A stretch of DNA of 64,000 bases from Paenibacillus alkalitolerans. Lineage in GTDB: Bacteria > Bacillota > Bacilli > Paenibacillales > YIM-B00363. The first letter of the stretch is position 1. Every line of letters begins with the position of its first letter. The position numbers were made by a program, and so were the translations under genes. Below, one piece after another: positions 8,654-17,681 of this stretch. The stretch covers positions 186,001 through 250,000 of the forward strand of contig NZ_JAEMXM010000002.1 of NCBI RefSeq assembly GCF_016482785.1. Reading direction: 5' to 3'. The notes beneath the pieces were generated by a model, which was given only the letters and a program-made list of their open reading frames with translations, searched no databases and was not told where the DNA came from.

Positions 8654-9165
8654 TTGCCTGCGCCAATCCTTTCATATTCGCAAAAAGTATACAAATAAGG
8701 ATTCAGTATATCCGTCTCTCCCGCCTGCTCCGAGATCAACCGCCAATCGGAACGGTCCCAACCCGGAAAAAACGTATCCCCTTCAAACGTATGGTGTATA
8801 TGAGTCAAAATCAATTTTCCCGCAATAGGCAAAAACTGCTCATACACCTGCTCCCCGCCGATCACGTACACTTCCCCCGAGCCGGCAACGGCAACGGCTT
8901 CCTCTATCGAATGAACCGCGTCGCAGCCTTCCGGCCGGTAATCATGACGGCCCGTAAGAATAATGTTGCGCCGTCCCTTCAAAGGCTTGCCGCCGAACGA
9001 TTCGAACGTGTTGCGCCCCATGATGACGGGATGGCCCATCGTTTTGCCGCGGAAAAATTTCACATCCGCCGGCAGCCGCCAAATGATTGCATTCCCGCGC
9101 CCGATCACTCCGTTCTCTGCGACCGCCGCAATCAGCGCAATGTTGCTCTTGACGCCGTTACTCAT
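8650..9165 (-). CDS. folA: Dihydrofolate reductase
   Basis: Reduces dihydrofolate to tetrahydrofolate with NADPH, regenerating the cofactor oxidised by thymidylate synthase. 171 residues from ATG 9165, which has GAGGTGG 7-8 bases upstream; the ORF runs 41 codons further but that part lies over the thyA end. Motifs IAAVAENGVIGRG, WRLPADVKFFRGKT (active-site Asp34 region), MGRNTFESFGGKPL and VIGGEQVYEQFLP are typical. Placed directly after thyA, as in many Bacilli. Confidence 0.95.
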   Translation of the reverse strand: MSNGVKSNIALIAAVAENGVIGRGNAIIWRLPADVKFFRGKTMGHPVIMGRNTFESFGGKPLKGRRNIILTGRHDYRPEGCDAVHSIEEAVAVAGSGEVYVIGGEQVYEQFLPIAGKLILTHIHHTFEGDTFFPGWDRSDWRLISEQAGETDILNPYLYTFCEYERIGAGK

Positions 9166-9181
9166 TTTTGCCGCCACCTCC

Positions 9182-9976
9182 TTACACAGCCACAGGGGCT
9201 GAAATGCGCGGATGAGACTCGTACCCGACGATCTCGAAATCTTCGTAACGGTACTGGAATATCGACTCCGGCCGACGCTTAATGACAAGCTTCGGAAGTG
9301 GATACGGCTCCCGCGTCAACTGCAGTTTCACCTGCTCCATATGATTGGAGTAAATATGCACGTCCCCGCCCGACCAAACAAGCTCACCGACGTCCAAATC
9401 GCATTGCTGCGCGACCATATGCGTAAGCAGCGCGTAGCTCGCAATGTTGAACGGCAATCCAAGGAACGTATCGACGCTGCGCATCGTAAACATGCATGAA
9501 AGACGGCCGTCCGCAACGTAAAATTGATAGACGAAATGGCAAGGCGGCAGCGCCATCCGGTCCACTTCCGCGACATTCCATGCGCTTACAATATGGCGGC
9601 GGGAATCCGGATTTCGCTTAATCGCGCCGATGACATTCGCCACTTGATCGATCGTCCGGCCGTCGCCTGCGGGCCACGAACGCCACTGCGATCCGTACAC
9701 CGCGCCGAGATCGCCGTTCTCATCAGCCCACTCGTCCCAAATCGAAACGCCGTTTTCCTTCAAATAGCGGATGTTCGTGTCCCCGCTAAGAAACCACAGC
9801 AATTCGTGAATGATCGATTTCATGTGCACTTTCTTGGTTGTAACAAGCGGGAAGCCTTCCGACAGGTCAAACCGGAGCTGCCGGCCGAACACCGACCGTG
9901 TGCCCGTTCCCGTCCTGTCCGCCTTGTCCACCCCGTTCTCAAGTACGTCCTTGAGTAAATCCAAATAAGCTTTCAT
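9182..9976 (-). CDS. thyA: Thymidylate synthase ThyA
   Basis: Makes dTMP from dUMP using methylene-tetrahydrofolate. 264 residues, the same as the short (E. coli-length) form. Visible are [11 protein letters not shown], the catalytic PPCH (Cys146), the dUMP-binding RSVD and the C-terminal [10 protein letters not shown]. Start at ATG 9976 with GGAGGGGG 8 bases upstream; an in-frame TTG two codons earlier is less likely. Followed by folA after 16 bases. Confidence 0.97.
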   Translation of the reverse strand: MKAYLDLLKDVLENGVDKADRTGTGTRSVFGRQLRFDLSEGFPLVTTKKVHMKSIIHELLWFLSGDTNIRYLKENGVSIWDEWADENGDLGAVYGSQWRSWPAGDGRTIDQVANVIGAIKRNPDSRRHIVSAWNVAEVDRMALPPCHFVYQFYVADGRLSCMFTMRSVDTFLGLPFNIASYALLTHMVAQQCDLDVGELVWSGGDVHIYSNHMEQVKLQLTREPYPLPKLVIKRRPESIFQYRYEDFEIVGYESHPRISAPVAV

Positions 9977-10000
9977 CCGCAATGCCCCCTCCGTCCGCCG

Positions 10001-10519
10001 TTAACTACTTTTATCATCGTAAAAATGATGCGCCGCTTCCACCCGTTCCCCGAACTCCATAATGCCGAACGAATACCGGGGCTGCCACCGCTTGTCCGTA
10101 GGCGATCCCGGGTTGAACAGCAGCACGCCGTCGACGGCCTCGTAATGCGGCACATGGGAGTGCCCGAAGACGACGATATCGACCGGCTCGTCCCGGAACG
10201 CGTGGAACGCTTTCCACTCTGTCGTTCGGCCGGGGCCTGTATCGCCGTGAAAGAGTCCGATGCGCCGCCCGGCAAGCTCGATAATCTTTCGCCGCCCGAA
10301 GCGGCGGACGATGTCGGCGCCGTCGTTGTTGCCTGCGACGGCTTCAAGCGGCGCGATGCTCTCGAGCATCGCGGCGACCGCCGGATCGGTAAAATCGCCG
10401 GCGTGGAGAATGATGTCGACGCCATGCAGGCCGTCGACTAGAATGCGCGGCAGCGATGCGGCACGCGAAAACATATGCGTGTCGGATACGACCCCGACAC
10501 GAACAGGCGCGGCTGCCAT
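10001..10519 (-). CDS. YfcE/YsnB-type metallophosphoesterase
   Basis: Calcineurin-like phosphoesterase of about 172 residues. The five metal-site motifs appear in order: VVSDTH, LHAGDFTD, AGNNDG, FHGD and FGHSHVPH. Related proteins hydrolyse phosphodiesters such as model bis-pNPP; the physiological substrate is not known. Start ATG shares its A with the stop of ytxJ (TGATG), so it is translationally coupled rather than having its own ribosome site. Confidence 0.85.
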   Translation of the reverse strand: MAAAPVRVGVVSDTHMFSRAASLPRILVDGLHGVDIILHAGDFTDPAVAAMLESIAPLEAVAGNNDGADIVRRFGRRKIIELAGRRIGLFHGDTGPGRTTEWKAFHAFRDEPVDIVVFGHSHVPHYEAVDGVLLFNPGSPTDKRWQPRYSFGIMEFGERVEAAHHFYDDKSS

Positions 10520-10860
10520 CAGTCCAACACCGCGTGTATATGCTTCTTCGTTACGGACCAATGCGAAGCCGTCCAGTATTTCTCTTTATCTTTCACGAAG
10601 ATGATTTGAGGAGATTCGTGCTTGACGCCGAGATCTTCCGCGATTTGATTCGAAACCGGACGGGATTCGATGACCTTGACCATGACGTAATCCACGCCGT
10701 CTTTCGGACTGCCGTTCAAATACTCCTCGTATTCCTCAAGCGCGGCGGCGCTGACGGGGCATGTCGTGCTGTGCTTGAGCACAAGCACCGGCTTGTCCCC
10801 CGAAGACTCCAACGCTTCGCGCCATTGTTCGATTGTAGTAATTTCTCTATAGTCGGCCAT
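10519..10860 (-). CDS. ytxJ: YtxJ/BrxC-type bacillithiol redoxin
   Basis: 113-residue thioredoxin-fold protein. The single active-site cysteine lies in KHSTTCPVSAAA (Cys34), matching the monothiol TCP motif of the YtxJ (BrxC) family, which is proposed to remove bacillithiol from S-bacillithiolated proteins. AGGAGCAGG lies upstream of ATG. Its presence suggests that the host makes bacillithiol. Second gene of the operon, coupled to the phosphoesterase. Confidence 0.82.
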   Translation of the reverse strand: MADYREITTIEQWREALESSGDKPVLVLKHSTTCPVSAAALEEYEEYLNGSPKDGVDYVMVKVIESRPVSNQIAEDLGVKHESPQIIFVKDKEKYWTASHWSVTKKHIHAVLD

Positions 10861-10878
10861 TGTAAACCTGCTCCTTTC

Positions 10879-11925
10879 TTAAACTGTAACGGGTTTCCCC
10901 GAATCCGCCGACGCGTATATCGCATCGACGATCTGCTGCACGAGTATGCCTTCTTCCGGAGTGGACAGCGGCGTCGGCTCCCCGCGGCAAGCGTTCAGGA
11001 ACGCTCCGATTTCCGCATGGTACGCATCAACTTTCGGCAAGTAAGCAGGGGCGATATCGATAAGCGTGCCGTGCCGGTCTTTGTAGATGCCGACCGGCGA
11101 GAAGCTGCAGCCGCCTTCCGTGCCGTACAGCTGGACGTTCATCCGGTCGTTCTCCTTCATGTGGACAATGAAGCTCGCCTCCAGATGCAGCGATGCGCCG
11201 TTGTCGAACGTAATCATAGCCATCGCCAAATCCTCGACCGAGTAGTTCTCATAGTCCCATTGCCCGCCCCAAGTGGGGGTGAGCGGCCGGTTGCCGAGCT
11301 CGCGGTACGTTTTGCCGATTACGTGAACCGGCTTCGGGTATCCCATAAAGTATAATCCCAAATCCAACATATGTACGCCGATATCGATGAGCGGACCTCC
11401 GCCTTGCAGCTCCTTGTTCGTAAATACGCCCCAGCCCGGAATGCCGCTGCGGCGCAGAGCCTTAATTTTACCGGAATATACGTGTCCGAGCTCGCCGGCG
11501 TCAATATATCTCCGAAGCATCTGCGCTTCCGCCGAGAAGCGGAAATGAAATCCGTAATGCAGCAATTTGCCCGACTTTCGCGCGGCATTCGCCATCTCTC
11601 GCGCTTCCGCAGCATTCATCGCAGGCGGCTTCTCGCACAGCACGTTGCAGCCGGCCTCAAGCGCCGCAATCGCCGCGCCCGCATGGAACTTGTTCGGCGT
11701 GCAGACACTGACCGCATCCAGTTCCATCTTGGCGAGCATGTCCCGATAATGCGTGAACGTATGCTCGATCCCGAATTCCTGCCGGTTCAATTGAAGCACA
11801 TCCTCATTCACGTCGGCCACGGCCACGACCTCGGCCTTGTCGGGGTACTTGAAGTAATTTGCAATATGCGCGCCGCGCGCGATGCCTCCGCCTCCGATGA
11901 TGCCGATCCGAAGTTTTTTGTCCAT
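10879..11925 (-). CDS. Gfo/Idh/MocA family oxidoreductase
   Basis: NAD(P)-dependent dehydrogenase, 348 residues. N-terminal Rossmann motif IGIIGGGGIARGAH (7-20) and the family signature CEKPPA (97-102); the C-terminal alpha/beta half includes GGGPLIDIGVHMLDL. Such enzymes usually oxidise sugars, inositols or their derivatives; the substrate cannot be read from sequence. Start at the inner ATG with CGGAGGA upstream. First gene after the promoter at 11974-12002. Confidence 0.87.
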   Translation of the reverse strand: MDKKLRIGIIGGGGIARGAHIANYFKYPDKAEVVAVADVNEDVLQLNRQEFGIEHTFTHYRDMLAKMELDAVSVCTPNKFHAGAAIAALEAGCNVLCEKPPAMNAAEAREMANAARKSGKLLHYGFHFRFSAEAQMLRRYIDAGELGHVYSGKIKALRRSGIPGWGVFTNKELQGGGPLIDIGVHMLDLGLYFMGYPKPVHVIGKTYRELGNRPLTPTWGGQWDYENYSVEDLAMAMITFDNGASLHLEASFIVHMKENDRMNVQLYGTEGGCSFSPVGIYKDRHGTLIDIAPAYLPKVDAYHAEIGAFLNACRGEPTPLSTPEEGILVQQIVDAIYASADSGKPVTV

Positions 11926-11973
11926 CCGACTGATCCTCCGATTTGCGCAACATTTTGTCCAAACAATAGCTTT

Positions 11974-12002
11974 ATTGTAGTCCAATCGGAAGCGGCTTTC
12001 AA
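11974..12002 (-). promoter_or_regulatory. Sigma-A promoter of the oxidoreductase-thyA-folA operon
   Basis: TTGAAA (11997-12002), a 17-base spacer and TACAAT (11974-11979) on the minus strand, about 50 bases before the start codon. It overlaps the region just past the stop of the preceding membrane-protein gene. Confidence 0.7.
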
Positions 12003-12025
12003 CGAGGGGGCCGATCTGTCCGGGT

Positions 12026-12397
12026 CTAATCGTATGGACGCGAACGGTCGTGGCGGGCGTATGGAAATATATCTTTCATTTTCGTAATCGGCGGGTCGTC
12101 CGCGTACGGCGGTTTTGGCGGTTCCTGTTGTTGAGGCGCTTCGGTCGCTTCGGTCGCCTCGGACGCTTCGACGGCCTGCGGCTCTTTGAGCACGACCGCA
12201 TCGATCGGGGCGGTTTCGCCGCCGTCTTCATCATCGAACCATGTTTCCTCCATACGGCGCAGCCTCATTGCAATGGAGATCAATACCGTCAAACACAGCG
12301 TCGCATTGAACGGCCAAAACCAGGCTTCCCCGAGTTGGAAAGAAACGAGTTCCACTGCCGCCAGCCCGACTAGAATAACCAAACTGCTCTTTCTCAT
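12026..12397 (-). CDS. Small membrane protein of unknown function
   Basis: 123 residues: two hydrophobic segments near the N-terminus (about 4-24 and 30-46) and a hydrophilic, Glu/Pro/Gln-rich C-terminal half that ends in KMKDIFPYARHDRSRPYD. No family recognised. Start ATG overlaps the TGA of the GDSL hydrolase gene (TGATG) with GGGAGG just before it, so the two are coupled. Likely anchored with its tail in the cytoplasm. Confidence 0.6.
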   Translation of the reverse strand: MRKSSLVILVGLAAVELVSFQLGEAWFWPFNATLCLTVLISIAMRLRRMEETWFDDEDGGETAPIDAVVLKEPQAVEASEATEATEAPQQQEPPKPPYADDPPITKMKDIFPYARHDRSRPYD

Positions 12398-13059
12398 CAG
12401 CGGTCGCCTCCCGTCACGGCGAATAAGGACAACGCGCGTTCCACGCATTCGGCCAACACGTCATGTCCGTCGTTGTTCGGATGAATGCCGTCTTCGGAAA
12501 TGAGCCGCTCTTCCCTCATTAAGAATGCCGGGTACACCGGAGCGACCCGCACGAACCGTCCGTAACGAGCCGCGGCTCTCGCAATGCAGCGGTTCAGGAA
12601 GCGCACCCATAGAACGGCGTCGTTAAACATCGGAAGCGGATTGTAATTTTCAAGCAAAACGATTTGAACGTGTCCCCGATTGTTCGTGCGGCTGAGATGG
12701 AACACCTCATCCAACAATTGATCATATGCGTTGGAAAACTTCCGCATAGCCGGTTTCATAGAGTTGGCGAGACCTTCCATGTACATCTTTTGGGCGGCTT
12801 GTATCAAGTCGTTGCCTCCGGCGGACAACGTGATCAAGTCAGCGTTGCTGATATGTTCGCGAAGCGTATCGTCGCCGCGGACCTTCTCGTACAATTCCGA
12901 CGTTGTCGCTCCGACCGTGCCGCAATGGTGCAGCGTTACGTCCCCCCGGTGCTTAGTCATTCGCTTGTAAATCCTGTGAACAAATCCCCGCTGTTCCTCG
13001 GCTCCGGTCCCGAACGTCAACGAATCCCCGAGCGCGGTGTAAACGAATGGTGACGCCAT
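12397..13059 (-). CDS. SGNH/GDSL hydrolase
   Basis: Esterase or lipase of the SGNH fold, 220 residues. Block I YTALGDSLTFGTG gives the nucleophile Ser13, GTVGATTSEL and SAGGNDL provide the oxyanion-hole Gly and Asn, and SEDGIHPNNDGH gives the catalytic Asp and His. No signal peptide, so probably cytoplasmic. GGGGGGATTGCG precedes ATG. The substrate is unknown; related Bacilli proteins act on acylated lipids or peptidoglycan-linked esters. Confidence 0.88.
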   Translation of the reverse strand: MASPFVYTALGDSLTFGTGAEEQRGFVHRIYKRMTKHRGDVTLHHCGTVGATTSELYEKVRGDDTLREHISNADLITLSAGGNDLIQAAQKMYMEGLANSMKPAMRKFSNAYDQLLDEVFHLSRTNNRGHVQIVLLENYNPLPMFNDAVLWVRFLNRCIARAAARYGRFVRVAPVYPAFLMREERLISEDGIHPNNDGHDVLAECVERALSLFAVTGGDR

Positions 13060-13160
13060 CGCAATCCCCCCAAGCCCAGAACTTTACTTCATGATATTCA
13101 ATTGTGCAAAAAATGGGCTTGGACCGGGAAATATTTTTTTTGTTGCGGCTGAAATGACGG

Positions 13161-13754
13161 TTAAGGCAAATATTGTTCTGCGGCCAAAATCAACTCGTCT
13201 TCAATAAAGTACAGATTGAACAACCGCTTATACTCTTTCACTTTGTCGTTAAACCGGTCCCTATCCGCAGCATGCAATAATGTACCGTCTAAAACGTATG
13301 TTTCTACGTCACCTGCCGCAATCGCCTTCACATACTCTTCATTCTCATTCTCAACGTGGAAATTGTTCGGGGAATACCCGTCATTGCCGACCATTACCGC
13401 ATAATCAATCATAAAGCTCGTTCCAGAATTGTCTTGAATCATTTCTTTTATGTAACCTTGCTTATGAGTAATATTAGGCAGATGATTCACTAATTGTTCG
13501 ATCATTTGAGTTTTATTATTTATTTGATTTACATACTCGTTTTTCACCGGGTCGGTGACGTCTACCTTTTTTTGCAATTGTTCTATCTTATCGTCTTTTT
13601 CTTTAATCTCCGATTCAAGCCGGGACATTTCACGCTGAAAATTTTCTTTCAATGCTGTTATTTCTTCGGCTGTCACATAAACTTCTTTATCGGCATCACA
13701 TCCGGCCAGCAAGAAAAGAAACAAGACAATCGGAATAAACCGCCGCGTTTTCAT
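13161..13754 (-). CDS. Putative lipoprotein with coiled coil
   Basis: 197 residues. A signal peptide ending in lipobox LLAGC (Cys19) predicts lipid anchoring outside the membrane. Residues 30-70 are strongly heptad-like (Glu/Lys/Gln/Leu), then a globular region follows. No known family was recognised. Start at the inner ATG, since GGGGGG lies 7-8 bases upstream. A separate unit between the GDSL gene and rocF. Confidence 0.6.
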   Translation of the reverse strand: MKTRRFIPIVLFLFLLAGCDADKEVYVTAEEITALKENFQREMSRLESEIKEKDDKIEQLQKKVDVTDPVKNEYVNQINNKTQMIEQLVNHLPNITHKQGYIKEMIQDNSGTSFMIDYAVMVGNDGYSPNNFHVENENEEYVKAIAAGDVETYVLDGTLLHAADRDRFNDKVKEYKRLFNLYFIEDELILAAEQYLP

Positions 13755-13818
13755 ACCAACACCCCCCATTTCGCACATACCCAAATTATACCATCCTTTC
13801 CCGTTTTACGGACGAAAT

Positions 13819-13850
13819 AAGGCAACCGACTTCAATTCATCGGTTGCCTT
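13819..13850 (-). terminator. Terminator after rocF
   Basis: Stem GGCAACCGA/TCGGTTGCC with a 10-base loop, about 16 bases past the rocF stop. The minus-strand tail is TTATTTC. The plus-strand tail TTTGCGTTGATTTT also suits a terminator, so it may work in both directions. Confidence 0.7.
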
Positions 13851-13865
13851 TGCGTTGATTTTGGA

Positions 13866-14780
13866 TTACAAAATCTTTTCCCCCAGCAGCGAAGCCATCA
13901 ACCCTACCGCGACCTTGGCGGTCCGGTTCATGCTGTCGAGAATCGGATTGACCTCCACGAACTCCGCGCTAATGATACAGCCCGCCTCCGCCAGCAGTTC
14001 CATCGCCAGATGCCCCTCGCGATACGTAATTCCGCCGATCACCGGCGTTCCGACGCCCGGAGCGTCTTCCGGGTCGATACCGTCGAGGTCCAAGCTGAGA
14101 TGAACGCCCTCCGTCCCGTCGGTGACGATTTGGATCGTCTCCTCGATTACCTGCGTCATGCCGAGCCGGTCGATGTCATGCATGGTGTAAACCTTTATGC
14201 CTAGCTCGCGGATAAGCTTCCGTTCTCCTTCGTCAAGCGAACGTGCCCCGATGATAACGACCTTGGAAGGGTCGACTTTTTTGTCCGCGCCTCCGATTCC
14301 CGTCAATCTCGGGTGCCCGAGCCCTAGCGCGACCGCCAACGACATTCCATGGATGTTCCCTGACGGCGTCGACTTGTCAGTGTTCATATCGGCGTGCGAG
14401 TCGAACCAGATCGCACCGATGGATCGTTTATGCTGCAGCACTCCTGCAATCGTTCCAAGCGCAATGCTGTGGTCGCCGCCGACTACAAGCGGGAAAAATC
14501 CTTTCTGAATCGCATCCGCAACATTCTTATGCAATTCATCGCACACTCTCGCTATTTCGTCCAAATATTTTAAAGTGGTGCCGTGTTCCCCATACGATTT
14601 CGGACGGCGAACCACTATGTCTCCTTCATCGTGAACGATGTAGCCGAGCCGTTCGAGACGGGCCTGCATGCCTGCGCACCGGATCGCGCTCGGTCCCATG
14701 TCGACGCCGCGCCGGTCAGCTCCGAGATCCATCGGCACCCCGATAACGGATATGTCTTTGTTGTGTAATGAACGATTCAT
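13866..14780 (-). CDS. rocF: Arginase
   Basis: Hydrolyses arginine to ornithine and urea with a dinuclear manganese site. 304 residues. Metal ligands appear in GGDHS (His104), FDSHADMN (Asp127, His129, Asp131) and SLDLDGIDP (two Asp). Works with RocD and RocA to turn arginine into glutamate; proline joins at P5C through the neighbouring proline dehydrogenase. It is the last gene of the minus-strand series rocD-rocA-prodh-rocF. Confidence 0.95.
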   Translation of the reverse strand: MNRSLHNKDISVIGVPMDLGADRRGVDMGPSAIRCAGMQARLERLGYIVHDEGDIVVRRPKSYGEHGTTLKYLDEIARVCDELHKNVADAIQKGFFPLVVGGDHSIALGTIAGVLQHKRSIGAIWFDSHADMNTDKSTPSGNIHGMSLAVALGLGHPRLTGIGGADKKVDPSKVVIIGARSLDEGERKLIRELGIKVYTMHDIDRLGMTQVIEETIQIVTDGTEGVHLSLDLDGIDPEDAPGVGTPVIGGITYREGHLAMELLAEAGCIISAEFVEVNPILDSMNRTAKVAVGLMASLLGEKIL

Positions 14781-14805
14781 GAATCCGTATCACCGCCTCA
14801 CTTCA

Positions 14806-15735
14806 CTATTTTCGGAACATTCCTTTCAATACGAAGAGCAAGTTTGCCGGCCGTTCCGCAATTCTGCGCGTAAAATACGGATACCACTGCTCGCCGAACG
14901 GAGTGTACACCCTCACCCGATATCCTTCTTGTGCTAGTTTTACCTGCAGCGATGTAGATATGCCATAAAGCATCTGAAATTCAAAATGTTCGCGGGAAAT
15001 ATTCTGACTCTCTACGAATTGTTTAACATACGAAATAATTTTTTCGTCATGTGTGGCGACGGCGGTATAGGCGCCTTGAAGCATATGCTTCTCGACTAGG
15101 CGGACGTAGTTGGCGTCCACGTCGGACTTGTCCGGATACGCTACTTCTTTCGGCTCTTTGTAGGCGCCTTTAACGATTCGCAAGTTCGCGCCAAGTGCGC
15201 CTAGCCGGTCTCGGTCATCGGCTGTGCGGTACAAATACGACTGCAGCACGAGTCCGACGCGATGTTTGCCGTATTGTTCAAGCAACTCGAGGAACAAGTC
15301 GATCGTCACTTGCGTGATCGGCGAATCCTCCATGTCGATGCGGACGAAGTTGTTTGTCCGTTCCGCTTCGTCGATAATGCGTTTCATCTGTTCGAGGCAA
15401 AAGATCCTGTCGATATTTAATCCGAGCTGTGTTAGCTTCACGGACACGTTAGATTTCAAGCCGCGTTCTTGGATGCGTCCTAATACTTCGATCGCTTTAT
15501 CCGCGGCTTCGATGGCGGCCGATTTTTCTTTGACGCTTTCGCCCAAATAATCGAGCGTGGCGAGCAGCCCTTGATCGTTCAGCCGTTTGACCGCATCGAG
15601 CGTGTCGTCAAGCTGTTCCGCGGCGACGAACCGGGCTACTCCGATTCTCATGCCGTATTTATGAAAGAATCCGCTGACCGCGGGGTTGCCCGCCACGGTC
15701 AGCACTGCGCTGCGCAGGAACGAGTCGAAACTCAT
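14806..15735 (-). CDS. putB: Proline dehydrogenase (FadM/PutB type)
   Basis: FAD enzyme that oxidises proline to pyrroline-5-carboxylate and passes electrons to the membrane. 309 residues, the monofunctional Bacilli size. The substrate-binding motif YFTRRIAERPANL lies near the C-terminus (about 287-299), and VSVKLTQLGL and VRIDMEDSP are other family blocks. Followed by rocF after 25 bases and preceded by rocA, so the P5C it makes can be used by the adjacent gene product. The symbol differs between species (putB, fadM, prodh). Confidence 0.92.
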   Translation of the reverse strand: MSFDSFLRSAVLTVAGNPAVSGFFHKYGMRIGVARFVAAEQLDDTLDAVKRLNDQGLLATLDYLGESVKEKSAAIEAADKAIEVLGRIQERGLKSNVSVKLTQLGLNIDRIFCLEQMKRIIDEAERTNNFVRIDMEDSPITQVTIDLFLELLEQYGKHRVGLVLQSYLYRTADDRDRLGALGANLRIVKGAYKEPKEVAYPDKSDVDANYVRLVEKHMLQGAYTAVATHDEKIISYVKQFVESQNISREHFEFQMLYGISTSLQVKLAQEGYRVRVYTPFGEQWYPYFTRRIAERPANLLFVLKGMFRK

Positions 15736-15773
15736 GGAGTGAACGCTCCCTTTTTTTTACCGAGTCGATATGT

Positions 15774-17333
15774 TTATAATTTTTCCGAGCTGAGCTTCAG
15801 CTGTGTGAACTGAAGGAGATAGTCGGGACCGCCCGCTTTCGAATCCGTTCCGGACATATTGAAGCCTCCGAACGGGTGAACGCCTACGATTGCGCCGGTG
15901 CATTTGCGGTTGAAGTACAAGTTTCCGACGTGGAACTCTTCTCTCGCCCGCTCGATGTGCATGCGGTTTCGCGTATAGACGGAACCGGTGAGGCCGTACT
16001 CGGTATTGTTCGCGATCTCGAGCGCATGGCCGAACTCGTTCGCTTTCGTGAACGCGAGCACCGGACCGAAAATTTCTTCCTGCATGATGCGGGCTTGCGG
16101 ATCGACGTCAGCGAAGATGGTCGGCTCGATATAATATCCGAGGTCCGCCATTGGCGCGTTGCCGCCCGTCATGAGCCTGCCTTCGCCTTTGCCGATCTCG
16201 ATGAATTCAAGAATTTTGTTGTACGCGAATTCGTCGACGACCGGGCCCGTGAAGTTGCTGTGATCGGTGACGTCGCCGATCTTGAGCTGATTCGTAAGCT
16301 CGACGGCTCGGGTGAGAACTTGATCGTACACGTCTTTATGGATGATAGCGCGCGAGCATGCCGAGCACTTCTGTCCGGAGAAGCCGAATGCGGAAGCGAC
16401 GATGCCCTGCGCCGCCGCTTCCAAATCCGCATCTTTGTCGACGATGATGGAATCTTTGCCGCCCATTTCGCCGATGTAGCGCTTGAGCCACATTTGTCCG
16501 TCGCTTACTTTGGCGGAAAGCTCGTGGATACGCAGGCCGACATCGCGGGATCCGGTGAATGCGATATATCGGGTAAGCTTGTGCGTGACGAGAAAATCGC
16601 CGATTTCGGCGCCGCTGCCCGGAAGGTAGTTTACTACGCCGGCCGGCATGCCCGCATCCTCCAGAATTTCGAAAAATTTATAAGCGATGACGGGGGTCGT
16701 GCTTGCCGGCTTGAGTACAACTGTGTTGCCGGCAACGATCGACGCCGTAGTCATGCCCACCATGATGGCGAGCGGGAAATTCCATGGAGGAATAACGATG
16801 CCGACGCCGAGCGGAATGTACTCGAGCCGGTTGACTTCGCTCGGATACGGCACGAGCAGATCATTCGAGCGCTTCGCCATGTTGATCATCTGACGGCCGT
16901 AGTACTCCATGAAATCGATCGCTTCCGCCGTATCCGCATCGGCTTCGCCTCTGGTTTTTCCGGCCTCGATCATGAGCCAGGCGCTGAATTCGTGCTTCCT
17001 TCTGCGGAGGATGGCGGCCGCTTTAAACAGCAATCCGGCACGTGATTCCGGCGGCACTTTGGACCAAGTTTTGAACGTGGCGTATGCGGATTGCATCGCT
17101 TGTTCCGCTTGAGCTTGGTCCGCTTTGCTAATGTGGCCGACGATTTCCGCTTTGCGCGACGGGTTGATCGACTTCGTCTTCTTCTCCGTCATGATGCGCT
17201 CTCCGCCGATAACGAGCGGAATGTTTGCGCCTGACTCCTGCCGCGCCTGAGCGATTGCCGCGTCGAGCGCCTGCGCTTCTTTCAGGTTGGAGAAGTCCGT
17301 GAACGGTTCGGGACCGTATGGAATCATCGTCAT
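15774..17333 (-). CDS. rocA: 1-pyrroline-5-carboxylate dehydrogenase
   Basis: Aldehyde dehydrogenase family enzyme that oxidises glutamate semialdehyde to glutamate. 519 residues. PWNFP at 183-187, general base in IGEMGGKD (Glu289), nucleophile in GQKCSACSR (Cys323). Start at inner ATG 17333, with AAAGGAG 8 bases upstream; the ORF opens 21 codons earlier inside repeat DNA. Separated from rocD by the hairpin array at 17365-17660, so expression of the two could be uncoupled. Confidence 0.95.
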   Translation of the reverse strand: MTMIPYGPEPFTDFSNLKEAQALDAAIAQARQESGANIPLVIGGERIMTEKKTKSINPSRKAEIVGHISKADQAQAEQAMQSAYATFKTWSKVPPESRAGLLFKAAAILRRRKHEFSAWLMIEAGKTRGEADADTAEAIDFMEYYGRQMINMAKRSNDLLVPYPSEVNRLEYIPLGVGIVIPPWNFPLAIMVGMTTASIVAGNTVVLKPASTTPVIAYKFFEILEDAGMPAGVVNYLPGSGAEIGDFLVTHKLTRYIAFTGSRDVGLRIHELSAKVSDGQMWLKRYIGEMGGKDSIIVDKDADLEAAAQGIVASAFGFSGQKCSACSRAIIHKDVYDQVLTRAVELTNQLKIGDVTDHSNFTGPVVDEFAYNKILEFIEIGKGEGRLMTGGNAPMADLGYYIEPTIFADVDPQARIMQEEIFGPVLAFTKANEFGHALEIANNTEYGLTGSVYTRNRMHIERAREEFHVGNLYFNRKCTGAIVGVHPFGGFNMSGTDSKAGGPDYLLQFTQLKLSSEKL

Positions 17334-17364
17334 GATAACAGCTCCTTTGGGATAAAGTAACTCA

Positions 17365-17660
17365 TTGTTCGCTGTAACGGGAGTTTTCCGTTGCAACTGC
17401 CATTCTCGGCATCTCGCTCGCTGTAACGGGAGTTTCTTCGCTTGCGGCGGTCTAATCCGGCAATTTACGCACTGTAACCGGAGTTCTTCCGTTACAGCGA
17501 TGAAATCAGGACATTTTGCTGACTTTAACCGGACTTTCTCCCGTTACAGCGGCAAATTCAGGATATTTTGCTCACTTTAACCGGAGTTTCTCCCGTTACA
17601 GCGACAAAATCAGGACGTTTCGCTCGCTATAACCGGAGTTTCTCCCGTTACAGCGGCAAC
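17365..17660. repeat. Tandem hairpin array of a 49-52-bp repeat between rocD and rocA (six copies)
   Basis: The core (G/T)TAAC(C/G)GGAG recurs at 17374, 17423, 17474, 17525, 17577 and 17629. Most copies form TAACCGGAG-TTT-CTCCCGTTA hairpins (one mismatch) followed by CAGCG and a spacer with AAATCAGGA. Period and core match the array at 7820-8062, so both belong to one family. No gene lies between 17334 and 17681. Confidence 0.9.
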
Positions 17661-17681
17661 TCGCGGCAGCCTCCGGCCGGC

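Noticed and set aside
15876-17045. Long plus-strand frame of 389 residues opposite rocA
   Set aside because: It is a shadow of the GC-biased third codon positions of rocA; composition is Arg/Asp-rich and matches no family.
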